From assembly GCA_030039095.1 (NCBI GenBank), contig JASHQP010000408.1:1-26107 (forward strand): a DNA stretch of 26,107 nt, read 5' to 3'. The notes under the pieces are model-generated. The model saw nothing but the letters and a program-made list of their open reading frames with translations. It searched no databases and was not told the origin of the DNA. How positions within the stretch are numbered: position 1 is the first letter of the stretch; every line of letters begins with the position of its first letter. Shown piece by piece: positions 6,939 through 14,244 of this stretch. The translations under genes and the position numbers were made by a program. This stretch comes from Streptosporangiaceae bacterium. GTDB lineage: Bacteria; Actinomycetota; Actinomycetes; Streptosporangiales; Streptosporangiaceae.

Positions 6939-6953
6939 GTTGCTCCGTACAAC
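6939..6953. promoter_or_regulatory. MarR operator site 2
   Basis: GTTGCTCCGTACAAC is an imperfect copy of site 1, with centres 44 bases apart (about four helical turns). It sits just after the predicted transcription start of the exporter operon, where a bound repressor would block elongation or open-complex formation. Confidence 0.68.
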
Positions 6954-7081
6954 TCACCGGCGCGCTCACGCGAGCGCTTCAGATGTGGCGCGGATTACGC
7001 GCCGGCGCGGGGGGCAGACGCGGCAGGGGGCGAGGCAAAGCGGTGCCGCCAGGCGCCGCTCCGGCAAACAGGAGACACTGC

Positions 7082-8128
7082 GTGAGCAACGACAGGCGGC
7101 TGAGCGCGCCGGGCCAGCTGCAGGCTGGTGACGAGTTCTCGGAGTCCGGGCTGATCACGGCCGAGCTGCCGGAAGGGCCGCTGGCCGAGTTCGCGCACGC
7201 GCATGGCCTGCGGGTGGCCGCTGAGCGCCCGCCGATCAGCCGCTACATCAAGGACCTCTGGCTGCGTCGGCATTTCATCATGGCGTTCGCCACCGCGCGC
7301 AACATCGCCATGTACACCGAGGCCAGGCTCGGCCAGCTGTGGCAGATACTCACCCCGCTGCTCAACGCGGGCGTCTACTTCCTGGTCTTCGGCGTGCTGC
7401 TGCACGTAAGCCGCGGTATCCCCGACTACCTGGGATTCCTGGTTACTGGGGTGTTCGTCTTCAACTTCACCTCGCGGGCGCTCATCGCCCCGTCCACCGT
7501 GGTCACCGAGAGCCTGCCCCTGATCCGGGCGCTGCGCTTCCCCCGCGCCGCGCTCCCGCTCGCCTACGTGATGATCGAGTTCGAGCAGATGGTGCTGTCC
7601 ATGGTGGTGCTGGCCGTCATCCTGGTGTGCACCGGCGAGCCGATCACCTGGTACTGGCTGCTGGCGATCCCGGTGCTGCTGCTGCAGACGATCTTCTGCG
7701 TCGGCGTCGGCCTGATGACGGCGCGGCTGGGGGCGAACGTCAACGACTTCAGCCAGCTCCTGCCGTTCCTGACGCGCACCTTGATGTACATGTCCGGTGT
7801 CCTGTACAACATCAGCACCCTGGACATCTCGCCCAGGTACGTCGCGATCCTGCAGATCAACCCCGCGGCGATCTACATCACGCTGATGCGCGAAGCCATG
7901 ATGGCGACGCAGCGGCAGAGCCAGCCGGGCGCCCAGCCGTACAACGCGCTGAAATGCGCCACCTGGAAGCACTTCAAGGCTTCTCCCTACCTCGACTGGA
8001 GCGCCTACTGCCGCCCGATCACCGACCCAAATCACTACTGGTTCTACGCGATAGCCTGGGCGGTGCTCGCGATGGCGATCGGGTTCTACTTCTTCTGGCG
8101 AGCGGAGGCGCACTATGGACGCGGGTAA
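7082..8128 (+). CDS. Polysaccharide ABC exporter permease (Wzm/TagG/RfbD type)
   Basis: The 348-residue membrane subunit belongs to the ABC-2 family that exports lipid-linked polysaccharides such as galactan, teichoic acid or O-antigen. An N-terminal cytosolic stretch (about 85 residues) is followed by the amphipathic family motif ARLGQLWQILTPLLNAGVYF and about six membrane helices (roughly 105-345). GTG at 7082 is supported by GGAG with a 7-base gap. Compared with mycobacterial RfbD (about 280 residues) it is longer at the N-terminus and has a polar insert of about 45 residues before the last helix (around 285-325), with two Cys. It overlaps the ATPase gene by 14 bases and lies under the MarR operators. 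The substrate cannot be read from sequence. Confidence 0.9.
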   Translation: MSNDRRLSAPGQLQAGDEFSESGLITAELPEGPLAEFAHAHGLRVAAERPPISRYIKDLWLRRHFIMAFATARNIAMYTEARLGQLWQILTPLLNAGVYFLVFGVLLHVSRGIPDYLGFLVTGVFVFNFTSRALIAPSTVVTESLPLIRALRFPRAALPLAYVMIEFEQMVLSMVVLAVILVCTGEPITWYWLLAIPVLLLQTIFCVGVGLMTARLGANVNDFSQLLPFLTRTLMYMSGVLYNISTLDISPRYVAILQINPAAIYITLMREAMMATQRQSQPGAQPYNALKCATWKHFKASPYLDWSAYCRPITDPNHYWFYAIAWAVLAMAIGFYFFWRAEAHYGRG

Positions 8129-8936
8129 GCCGATGGTGGTCGTTGACGACCTGCACGTCGTCTACCGCGTGTTTGGCGCGGGCGGCGACAAGGGCACGGC
8201 AGCCACCGCGCTGCTGCGGATCCTGGGCCGCAAGACCCGGGGCTCGATCCGCGAGGTGCACGCGATCCGCGGGGTCTCGTTCGTGGCCTACCGCGGCGAC
8301 GCTGTGGGGGTCATCGGCCGGAACGGCTCCGGCAAGAGCACGCTGCTGCGGGCCGTGGCCGGGCTGCTGCCCGCGGAGGCTGGCAACGTCTACACCGATG
8401 GTGAGGCCGCGCTGCTCGGGGTGAACGCCGCGCTGCTCGACGACCTCACCGGCGAGCGCAACGTGGTCCTCGGCTGCCTGGCCATGGGGATGACCAAGAA
8501 GGAGGCCAAGGAAAAGTACCCGGCCATCACGGACTTCTCCGGGGTGGGCGACTTCATCGACCTGCCGATGAAGGCCTACTCCACCGGCATGGGCTCACGG
8601 CTCCGCTTCGCGATCGCGGCCTCCAAGAGCCAGGACATTCTGCTCGTCGACGAGGCGCTGGCCACCGGGGACGCGGAGTTCCGGGTCAAGAGCCACGCGA
8701 GAATCCAGGAGCTGCGCAAGGACGCGGGCACGGTGTTCCTGGTCGCGCACAACCTCGAAGAGGTCGAGCAGACCTGCAACCGGGTGATCTGGATGGAGCG
8801 CGGCAAGATCGTCACCCAGGGCGAGGACGTCATCGAGATCATCGACCGCTACATCGCGGCCTCGGGCGGCACCCCGGTCGAGCGCGACCCGGTAACCGGG
8901 AAGCGCATCCACGCCCGGGTGCCAGCGAAAACCTGA
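8115..8936 (+). CDS. Polysaccharide ABC exporter ATPase (Wzt/TagH/RfbE type)
   Basis: This 273-residue ATP-binding subunit powers the adjacent permease. Walker A is GRNGSGKST (68-76), the signature is the degenerate YSTGMGSRL (155-163) typical of Wzt/TagH/RfbE in place of LSGGQ, Walker B is ILLVDE (175-180) and the switch His is 212 (VAHN). There is no C-terminal carbohydrate-binding domain as in E. coli Wzt, so the length matches the mycobacterial galactan exporter ATPase (Rv3781). ATG at 8115 has GGAGG 6 bases upstream and lies inside the permease gene, indicating coupled translation. Export of a lipid-linked envelope glycan is likely. Confidence 0.93.
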   Translation: MDAGKPMVVVDDLHVVYRVFGAGGDKGTAATALLRILGRKTRGSIREVHAIRGVSFVAYRGDAVGVIGRNGSGKSTLLRAVAGLLPAEAGNVYTDGEAALLGVNAALLDDLTGERNVVLGCLAMGMTKKEAKEKYPAITDFSGVGDFIDLPMKAYSTGMGSRLRFAIAASKSQDILLVDEALATGDAEFRVKSHARIQELRKDAGTVFLVAHNLEEVEQTCNRVIWMERGKIVTQGEDVIEIIDRYIAASGGTPVERDPVTGKRIHARVPAKT

Positions 8937-8959
8937 GCCGCGGCCCGGACCTGAGCCCG

Positions 8960-9003
8960 CGCCGGGTCAGACCTGGACCCCCGCCGGGTCAGACCTGGAC
9001 CCC
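8960..9003. repeat. Perfect 22-bp tandem repeat, hairpin-forming, convergent junction
   Basis: Two identical 22-base units (8960-8981 and 8982-9003) lie between the Wzt-type ATPase stop and the histidine-kinase stop. Diverged copies flank them at about 8940-8958 and 9004-9025. Each unit contains GGGTC and GACCC around a 7-base loop, so the array can form tandem small hairpins and may act as a two-way terminator. Confidence 0.8.
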
Positions 9004-9022
9004 TGTCGGCCCGAACCTGAAC

Positions 9023-10963
9023 CTACCCGACCTTCGCTGCCTTGCCGGTCTTGTCGGCCGGCGCCGCGGCAGCCTCCTCCTGGTCCTCCTTGGCGGCCAG
9101 GCGCAGCTCTAGTCGCATGATCGTGCCGCCGCCCTTGGCCTCCTCGGCCACGACCTCACCGCCCTGCTCCCTGGCGAGCTGACGCACGATGTACAGGCCG
9201 AGGCCGATGCCGCCGAACCGGCGGCGGTCGCCAGCCTCGCCCTGCACGAACCGTTCAAAGATCCGCTCACGGTCGGCGGCCGGGATACCGACCCCCTCGT
9301 CCTCGATCAGAACCTGGATCTTGTCCCCGTCCTTCTTGGCGCGTACGGTCACCGTGCCGCCGTCGGGTGAGTACTTGTAGGCGTTCTCGAGCAGCTCCCC
9401 GACGATGATGTCGGTCGCGGTCGGGTCGCCGATGGCCTTTGGCAGCTGGTCGGGGACCTCGACCGTGAGCGTGTGCTTGTCGGACAGCGGGCGGAACGCG
9501 ACCGCGGCGCCGCGCAGCAGGCCGCCCAGGTCGAACGGCCCGTTGTTCACCTGCAGCTGGTCAGCGCCGGCCCGGGAGCCGAGCAGCAGCTGCTCCACCA
9601 GCCTGGCCAGTGCGCCCGCCCGGTCGGCGATCGTCTGCACCGCGCTGCGGCGGTCCGCGTCGGTGAGCTTCTCCCACCGGCTGGCGAGCGTGCTCGCGAA
9701 CCCCTGCACCACGGTGATCGGGGTGCGCAGCTCGTGGCTCGTCGTGGCCAGGAACAGGTCCTTGGCCTCCTCGAGCTCCTTGGAAGCCGTGACGTCGCGG
9801 AAGTCCAGGACCTGCTCGTCGCGGCCCTCCAGACCGGTGCACAGCACGTCCAGCCAGCGGCCGCTGTCCAGCTTGTAGGTCAGCTTTGCCCCCGGGTCCG
9901 GCAGCGGGAACGGCGGCGGCTTGCCCCTGGCCCGCTCGGCCGGCACGCCGGTCAGCACGTGCGCGGCCGGGTTCCACTGCCGCACCAGGCCGTCCCCGTC
10001 GAGGACCGCGATACCGTCCGCGCTGGCGTCGATCACCGCGCGCTCGTGCGCCCGCTGCCTGACGACCTCCTCGTAGGCCGTGGCGTTGGACAGCGCCACG
10101 CTGGCATGCCCGGCCAGCAGCTCGAGCAGCTCCAGCTCGACGTGGCCGACCTTCTGCCGGGAGTACAGCGCGTACAGCGCGCCGTACGGGCGGTCCCCCA
10201 CGTGCGAGAGACTCAGCGTGATCGTGTGCAGCCCCGGCAGCGCGGACCAGATGAGGTCGTCGAACCGGCCCGAGTCGGCGGTGGCCATCATCACGGTCTT
10301 GCCGGACCGCATCAGCTCCCCGACCGTGCTCGATGCCAGGTCGGCGGTGCGGCCGCGGAGCCGGGTCGGCAGCCCGTCGACGCTGACCAGCCGCAGCCGG
10401 TCGTCCTCGATGAGCACGAACCCCCCGGCATCGGCTCTGGTCAGCTCGCGGAGGCTGGCCGCGATCCGGTCCAGCACGGCCGACAGCTCCAGCTGCGCGT
10501 TCATGTCGGCGACCACGTCACCGAGCCGCCGCACCACCCGGGCTCGCTCGGCCATGTAGTGCTTGACTGCCTCGTCGCCCGCGGTCTGATGGCAGACGCT
10601 GACCCAGCCGGCCGGCTCGCCCGTGGCGCTGACCAGGACGCTGGTGTCGATGCGCAGGTCGAGCAGCGCGCCGTCCTTGCGCAGCCTGCGGGTGGCGAAC
10701 GAGACCTGGCCGCCGGCCGCCACGTGCTCGAGCACCGCGTTGTTCTCGGCCTTAAGCTCCTCGGGGATGAACGCCAGGTCCAAGCCGACGACCTCGGACG
10801 CCTTCCAGCCGAACATGCGCTCCGCGGCCGGGTTCCACAACGTGACGGTCCGGTCTGTGCCGAAAGCGATGATCGCGTCGGCGGAACACTCGATAACCGC
10901 GCGCGCGGTAGCGTCAATCCGCTCCCGGTCGCGGCCGCTCGTCACCGACAGCCTAAGGGCCAC
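9023..10963 (-). CDS. PAS-GAF-PAS sensor histidine kinase
   Basis: The 646-residue protein has no membrane helix and is a cytosolic sensor kinase. Domains in order: PAS (about 20-130, with WNPAAERMFGW), GAF (about 160-300), a second PAS (about 305-395, with QWNPAAHVLTG), HisKA with SHELRTP (His410), and HATPase_c with GELLENAYKYS (Asn527), IEDEGVGIP (555-561) and GGIGLGLYIV (584-593). It ends in an Ala/Lys/Glu-rich tail. The GTG at 10961-10963 starts the frame; GGTGGGA lies a little far upstream (about 10 bases), so the start is only fairly sure. No response regulator lies next to it, so this is an orphan kinase. The soluble GAF/PAS layout suggests redox, gas or small-molecule sensing. No haem-binding residue is evident by eye. 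Confidence 0.93.
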   Translation of the reverse strand: MALRLSVTSGRDRERIDATARAVIECSADAIIAFGTDRTVTLWNPAAERMFGWKASEVVGLDLAFIPEELKAENNAVLEHVAAGGQVSFATRRLRKDGALLDLRIDTSVLVSATGEPAGWVSVCHQTAGDEAVKHYMAERARVVRRLGDVVADMNAQLELSAVLDRIAASLRELTRADAGGFVLIEDDRLRLVSVDGLPTRLRGRTADLASSTVGELMRSGKTVMMATADSGRFDDLIWSALPGLHTITLSLSHVGDRPYGALYALYSRQKVGHVELELLELLAGHASVALSNATAYEEVVRQRAHERAVIDASADGIAVLDGDGLVRQWNPAAHVLTGVPAERARGKPPPFPLPDPGAKLTYKLDSGRWLDVLCTGLEGRDEQVLDFRDVTASKELEEAKDLFLATTSHELRTPITVVQGFASTLASRWEKLTDADRRSAVQTIADRAGALARLVEQLLLGSRAGADQLQVNNGPFDLGGLLRGAAVAFRPLSDKHTLTVEVPDQLPKAIGDPTATDIIVGELLENAYKYSPDGGTVTVRAKKDGDKIQVLIEDEGVGIPAADRERIFERFVQGEAGDRRRFGGIGLGLYIVRQLAREQGGEVVAEEAKGGGTIMRLELRLAAKEDQEEAAAAPADKTGKAAKVG

Positions 10964-11151
10964 GATTCATGATCCCACCGGATGGCAATGCATGGTCAGC
11001 GAAAACCCGTGATTTTCAGTGGCAACCCGCTAGCGCGCCCCATTATCGGCGCATCCAGCGGCGCACCAGGCGGCTGCACCGGCTGCGGCCGACCGCGGCC
11101 GGGCCGCGCAGCGCCGCGGAACCGAGCGGGCCGGGCACGCGTCCAATGGGC

Positions 11152-11583
11152 ATGAAGCGAGACTTGCTCAGGATGCGGAATGGCGCCCGCTGCCTTCTGA
11201 TCGCCGTCGTCTGCGCCGCCGCTGCCACCGCGTGCGGCAGCAAGCCGGCCCCGTCGAGCGGCGCGGCCAGCGCGCCAGCCCCCAAGGTGTCGCTGGACAT
11301 CACCGTCAGCACCACGCCGGGTGCACCGGCGAAGCACTGGACACTGAAGTGCGACCCGGCGGGCGGCACCCACCCGGACCCGGCGGCCGCCTGCGCGGTC
11401 CTGGCCAAGGCCAAGAACCCGTTCGCGGCGCCGCCCAAGGGCATGATGTGCCCGATGATCCGGGTCGGCACCAAGAGCGCGGTCATCGAGGGGACGTACT
11501 ACGGCAGGCACGTCGACGCCAAATTCACCCCGGGCGGCTGCGATCTGGCCAAGTGGAACGAGGTCGGGCAGATCTTCAACTGA
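11152..11583 (+). CDS. SSI-family protease inhibitor-like lipoprotein
   Basis: The 143-residue protein starts with a basic signal peptide and a hydrophobic stretch ending ATAC, giving a lipidated Cys28, then a Ser/Pro/Ala linker. The rest resembles Streptomyces subtilisin inhibitor: four Cys (67, 81, 100, 130) at SSI-like spacing, CDPAGGTHPDPAAAC between the first pair, and MMCPM before the reactive bond. By alignment to SSI (Cys-Pro-Met-Val) the scissile bond would be Met102-Ile103, which predicts subtilisin-like targets. SSI proteins are normally secreted free, so a membrane-anchored form is notable. The start is ambiguous (ATG at 11146 is 2 codons earlier) and no ribosome-binding site is clear. 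The gene ends 5 bases before the convergent glycosylase stop. Confidence 0.8.
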   Translation: MKRDLLRMRNGARCLLIAVVCAAAATACGSKPAPSSGAASAPAPKVSLDITVSTTPGAPAKHWTLKCDPAGGTHPDPAAACAVLAKAKNPFAAPPKGMMCPMIRVGTKSAVIEGTYYGRHVDAKFTPGGCDLAKWNEVGQIFN

Positions 11584-11588
11584 CTTCT

Positions 11589-12455
11589 CTACCTGAGCAG
11601 GCGGGACATCCGGCGGTCGGCCAGCGGCTTGCCGCCGGTCTGGCAGGTCGGGCAGTACTGCAGCGCCGAGTCGGCGAACGACACCTCGCGTATGGTGTCG
11701 CCGCACTCCGGGCACTGCTGCCCGGCCCGTCCGTGCACCCGCAGGCCCGCTTTCTTCTCCTTCTTCAGGTCGCTGGCCGCAAGCCCCTCCGACCTGGCGA
11801 TCGCGTCGCGCAGCGTGCCGACGATCACCGCGTGCAGCTCGGTCACCTCGTCCGGGCTGAGGCTCGCGGCCAGCCGGAACGGCGACATCCTGGCCGCGTG
11901 CAGCACCTCGTCCGAGTAGGCATTGCCGATGCCGGCGATCACCGACTGGTCCCGCAGCACGCCCTTGATCTGCGTCCTGCGGGCGGCGAGGATCGCGGCG
12001 AGTGCCTCGGGCGTGAACGCCGGGTCCAGCGGGTCCGGCCCGAGCGAGGCGATGCCGGGTACCGCCGCCGGGTCGGTCACCAGGTAGACGGCGAGCCGCT
12101 TGCGCGTTCCCGCCTCGGTCAGGTCGAACCCGGTGCCGTCGGTGAAGCGGAGCCGGAACGCCAGCGGGCCCTTGCCGGGCCGGGGCGGCTGCTCGGGCAG
12201 GCTGTCCCGCCACCGCAGCCAGCCTGCCCGGGCCAGGTGGACGATCAGGTGGAGCTGCTCCGGCCCGGTCACCAGATCCAGGAACTTGCCGTAACGCTGC
12301 GTCCCGGTGATGGTCTGGCAACGCAGAGCGCTCAGCGGCGGATCGTACGTCTTCAGCACGGAGATCTCGGCTATGTCGGCGCGGTCGACGACGCGGCCCG
12401 CGGCCCGCTCTCGCAGGTCGTCGGCGAGCGCCTGGACCTCGGGTAGTTCTGGCAC
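11589..12455 (-). CDS. Fpg/Nei-family DNA glycosylase/AP lyase
   Basis: This 288-residue base-excision repair enzyme removes oxidised bases and cleaves the strand at abasic sites. The mature N-terminus PELPEV gives the catalytic Pro2 and Glu3. Lys57 (YGKFL) is the conserved phosphate/catalytic Lys. The helix-two-turn-helix includes IAGIGNAYSDEVL (173-185). The zinc finger is CPEC-x16-CPTC (248-271). The Arg that precedes the last CxxC pair in Fpg (GRxTxxCPxCQ) is absent: the segment reads DSALQYCPTCQ. This places it in a distinct actinobacterial-type subgroup, and substrate choice (8-oxoG or pyrimidine lesions) is open. GTG at 12453-12455 is fixed by the required Pro2. CAGAAT lies 7 bases upstream, so it may be leaderless. 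Confidence 0.92.
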   Translation of the reverse strand: MPELPEVQALADDLRERAAGRVVDRADIAEISVLKTYDPPLSALRCQTITGTQRYGKFLDLVTGPEQLHLIVHLARAGWLRWRDSLPEQPPRPGKGPLAFRLRFTDGTGFDLTEAGTRKRLAVYLVTDPAAVPGIASLGPDPLDPAFTPEALAAILAARRTQIKGVLRDQSVIAGIGNAYSDEVLHAARMSPFRLAASLSPDEVTELHAVIVGTLRDAIARSEGLAASDLKKEKKAGLRVHGRAGQQCPECGDTIREVSFADSALQYCPTCQTGGKPLADRRMSRLLR

Positions 12456-12679
12456 GAATCCGATTCTGCCTGGTCCGGCCCCCTGCTCCGACCGCCTGGC
12501 CGCGGCCGGAGTCGCGCTGCGAGCCGAGTCGGCCGGAGCCAGTCCCTCCTGATCAGCGACCCCGCTGTCACCGGTCAGTTATGCCGGGTCATTACCGGTC
12601 CGGTGGCAAGAACCTCGCAGTGCGCCTAAGCTGCGGCCAGCGAACTGGAAGGGGTCAGGAGGAGCAGCCAGTAACGAAG

Positions 12680-12762
12680 TGGGCGAGGAGGGATTTGAAC
12701 CCTCACGTCCTTTCGGACACACGGACCTGAACCGTGCGCGTCTGCCGTTCCGCCACCCGCCC
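12680..12762 (-). tRNA. tRNA-Leu(CAG)
   Basis: The minus strand folds as a class II tRNA of 83 bases. The acceptor is GGGCGGG paired with CTCGCCC (one G-T). The anticodon stem is CACGG/CCGTG around loop TTCAGGT (anticodon CAG at 12729-12727). The long variable arm is GTCC-GAAA-GGAC and the T arm is GAGGG-TTCAAAT-CCCTC. The discriminator is A and CCA is not encoded. It reads CUG, a heavily used Leu codon in this DNA. It is divergent from the fhaA operon. Confidence 0.96.
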
Positions 12763-12775
12763 TGGGCAGTGAGTC

Positions 12776-12781
12776 AGGTTA
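12776..12781 (-). promoter_or_regulatory. Candidate -10 of tRNA-Leu
   Basis: TAACCT on the minus strand ends 13 bases before the tRNA 5' end. No clear -35 hexamer is seen. Confidence 0.4.
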
Positions 12782-12811
12782 GCACGTCCGCAAGCAATGC
12801 CGTTGCGCCGA

Positions 12812-12817
12812 TACGAT
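12812..12817 (+). promoter_or_regulatory. Candidate -10 of the fhaA-crgA operon
   Basis: TACGAT fits TANNNT and lies 39 bases before the fhaA GTG at 12857, leaving a leader of about 33 bases with a G/A-rich ribosome-binding region. The -35 is not obvious. Confidence 0.4.
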
Positions 12818-12856
12818 CGGATGCGAGCAGACGCGAGGAGGGAGAGGGGGTGCCCG

Positions 12857-13612
12857 GTGGGAGTTCTGCAGCGCTTTGAGAACAGGCTCGAGGGGATGGT
12901 CGAGGGTGCCTTCGCGCGGGCGTTCAAATCGGAGCTGCAGCCGGTGGAGATCGCCAGTGCCGTGCAGCGCGAGATGGATGACCGCGCCGCGATCGTGGCG
13001 CAGGGCAGGACCCTGGTTCCCAACGACTTCGTTGTGGAACTGGCCGAGACGGACAACGAGCGGCTCGAGGTCTACGCGGACAGCCTCGGCATCGAGCTCT
13101 CCACGCTCGCCCGTGAGCACGCACGTGAGCAGGGCTACTCCTTCGTCGGCCCGGTCCGGATGCGCTTCGAGGGCGTGCCCGACCTCACCACGGGCACGTT
13201 CCGGATCCGGTCCGGTGTGATCCGCGGCACCACCGTCGAGGACGGCGAGATCCGCAGGCCCGCCAGTGACCTTCCGCGCCCGGCCGGCGGGTTCGCCGGC
13301 AACCCGCGGCTACTGGTGTCCGGGCCGGAACCCGGCTCGGACGGCAACACGCAGCGCACCTACGAGCTGAGCGCGCCGCTGACCATTCTCGGCCGCGGCA
13401 CCGACTGCGACCTGCGCCTGGTCGATCCCGGTGTCTCGCGCCACCACGCCGAGCTGCGCGTCGAGGACAACGAGGTCGTGCTCGTGGACCTCGGCTCCAC
13501 CAACGGCACCTTCGTCAACGGCCAGCCGGTGCGCCGCGTCACCCTGGCCGATGGCACGCGAGTCACGCTGGGCCGGACGACCCTCGTCTTCCGCAGGGAC
13601 GGTGTGTACTGA
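12857..13612 (+). CDS. fhaA: FhaA: DUF3662-FHA signalling protein
   Basis: The 251-residue cytosolic protein reads Ser/Thr kinase output at the cell wall machinery. Residues about 1-115 are the DUF3662 domain (MGVLQRFENRLEGMVEGAFARAF, then VPNDFVVEL), and about 160-251 an FHA phosphothreonine-binding domain with LGRGTDCDL, VSRHHAEL and LGSTNGTFVNG. In mycobacteria FhaA binds the phosphorylated pseudokinase domain of MviN and regulates peptidoglycan synthesis. The linker is short here (about 45 residues), unlike the very long one in M. tuberculosis. The GTG at 12857 matches the family N-terminus and has AGGGGG 6 bases upstream. It is the first gene of the operon, 119 bases before fhaB. Confidence 0.95.
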   Translation: MGVLQRFENRLEGMVEGAFARAFKSELQPVEIASAVQREMDDRAAIVAQGRTLVPNDFVVELAETDNERLEVYADSLGIELSTLAREHAREQGYSFVGPVRMRFEGVPDLTTGTFRIRSGVIRGTTVEDGEIRRPASDLPRPAGGFAGNPRLLVSGPEPGSDGNTQRTYELSAPLTILGRGTDCDLRLVDPGVSRHHAELRVEDNEVVLVDLGSTNGTFVNGQPVRRVTLADGTRVTLGRTTLVFRRDGVY

Positions 13613-13731
13613 CGACCCCTGACGCCGCGACCGCACCGGTGGCGGTACAACCCCGAACGGCGGACGGAGCCCCCAGGACGCGGCGGCCCCGGAAGCTACC
13701 AACCAGCAGAGGGCAGCAAAGGCATGACCCC

Positions 13732-14244
13732 ATGACCGCGCTCACGCTCACGCTTATCAGGCTCGCGTTTCTCGCGGTCCTGTGGCTGTTCGTGATCGCA
13801 GCGGTGGGCGTGGTCCGCACCGACCTGTTCGGCAACGCTGCTTCTTCGGTTTCGTCCCGCAGGCAGGCGCGCAGACAGCAGCGTCAGGCGCGCCCCCGGG
13901 TGCCCCAGCCCGCCAGACCCCCCCGTCCGCAGCGTTCCCGGGCCCAGCGAGCGGCCCCGCAGCAGCTCTTCGTCACGGCGGGTGCGCTGGCGGGCACGAG
14001 CCTTGGCCTGACTGATCAGCAGATCACCATCGGCCGCGCGAATGATGCCACACTGGTGCTGAATGATGACTACGCTTCGACCCGGCATGCCCGGCTGTTT
14101 CCCCAGGATGGTCAGTGGATTGTCGAGGACCTCGGCTCAACGAACGGCACCTACCTCGACCGTCAGAAGGTGACGCAGCCGACTCCAGTGCCTGTCGGCG
14201 TGCCGATCCGAATTGGTAAGACCGTCCTGGAATTGCGCAGATGA
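13732..14244 (+). CDS. fhaB: FhaB/FipA: membrane-anchored FHA protein
   Basis: The 170-residue protein has one N-terminal membrane helix (about 6-27) whose following loop VVRTDLFG is typical of the family. A basic Gln/Arg/Pro-rich linker (about 40-80) and a C-terminal FHA domain (about 95-170) follow, with IGRANDATL, STRHARLF and LGSTNGTYL. In mycobacteria FipA/FhaB is phosphorylated by the Pkn kinases and bridges FtsZ and FtsQ under stress. ATG at 13732 is chosen because the membrane helix starts there; AAAGG is 9 bases upstream. The stop overlaps the pstP start in ATGA (14241-14244). Confidence 0.93.
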   Translation: MTALTLTLIRLAFLAVLWLFVIAAVGVVRTDLFGNAASSVSSRRQARRQQRQARPRVPQPARPPRPQRSRAQRAAPQQLFVTAGALAGTSLGLTDQQITIGRANDATLVLNDDYASTRHARLFPQDGQWIVEDLGSTNGTYLDRQKVTQPTPVPVGVPIRIGKTVLELRR

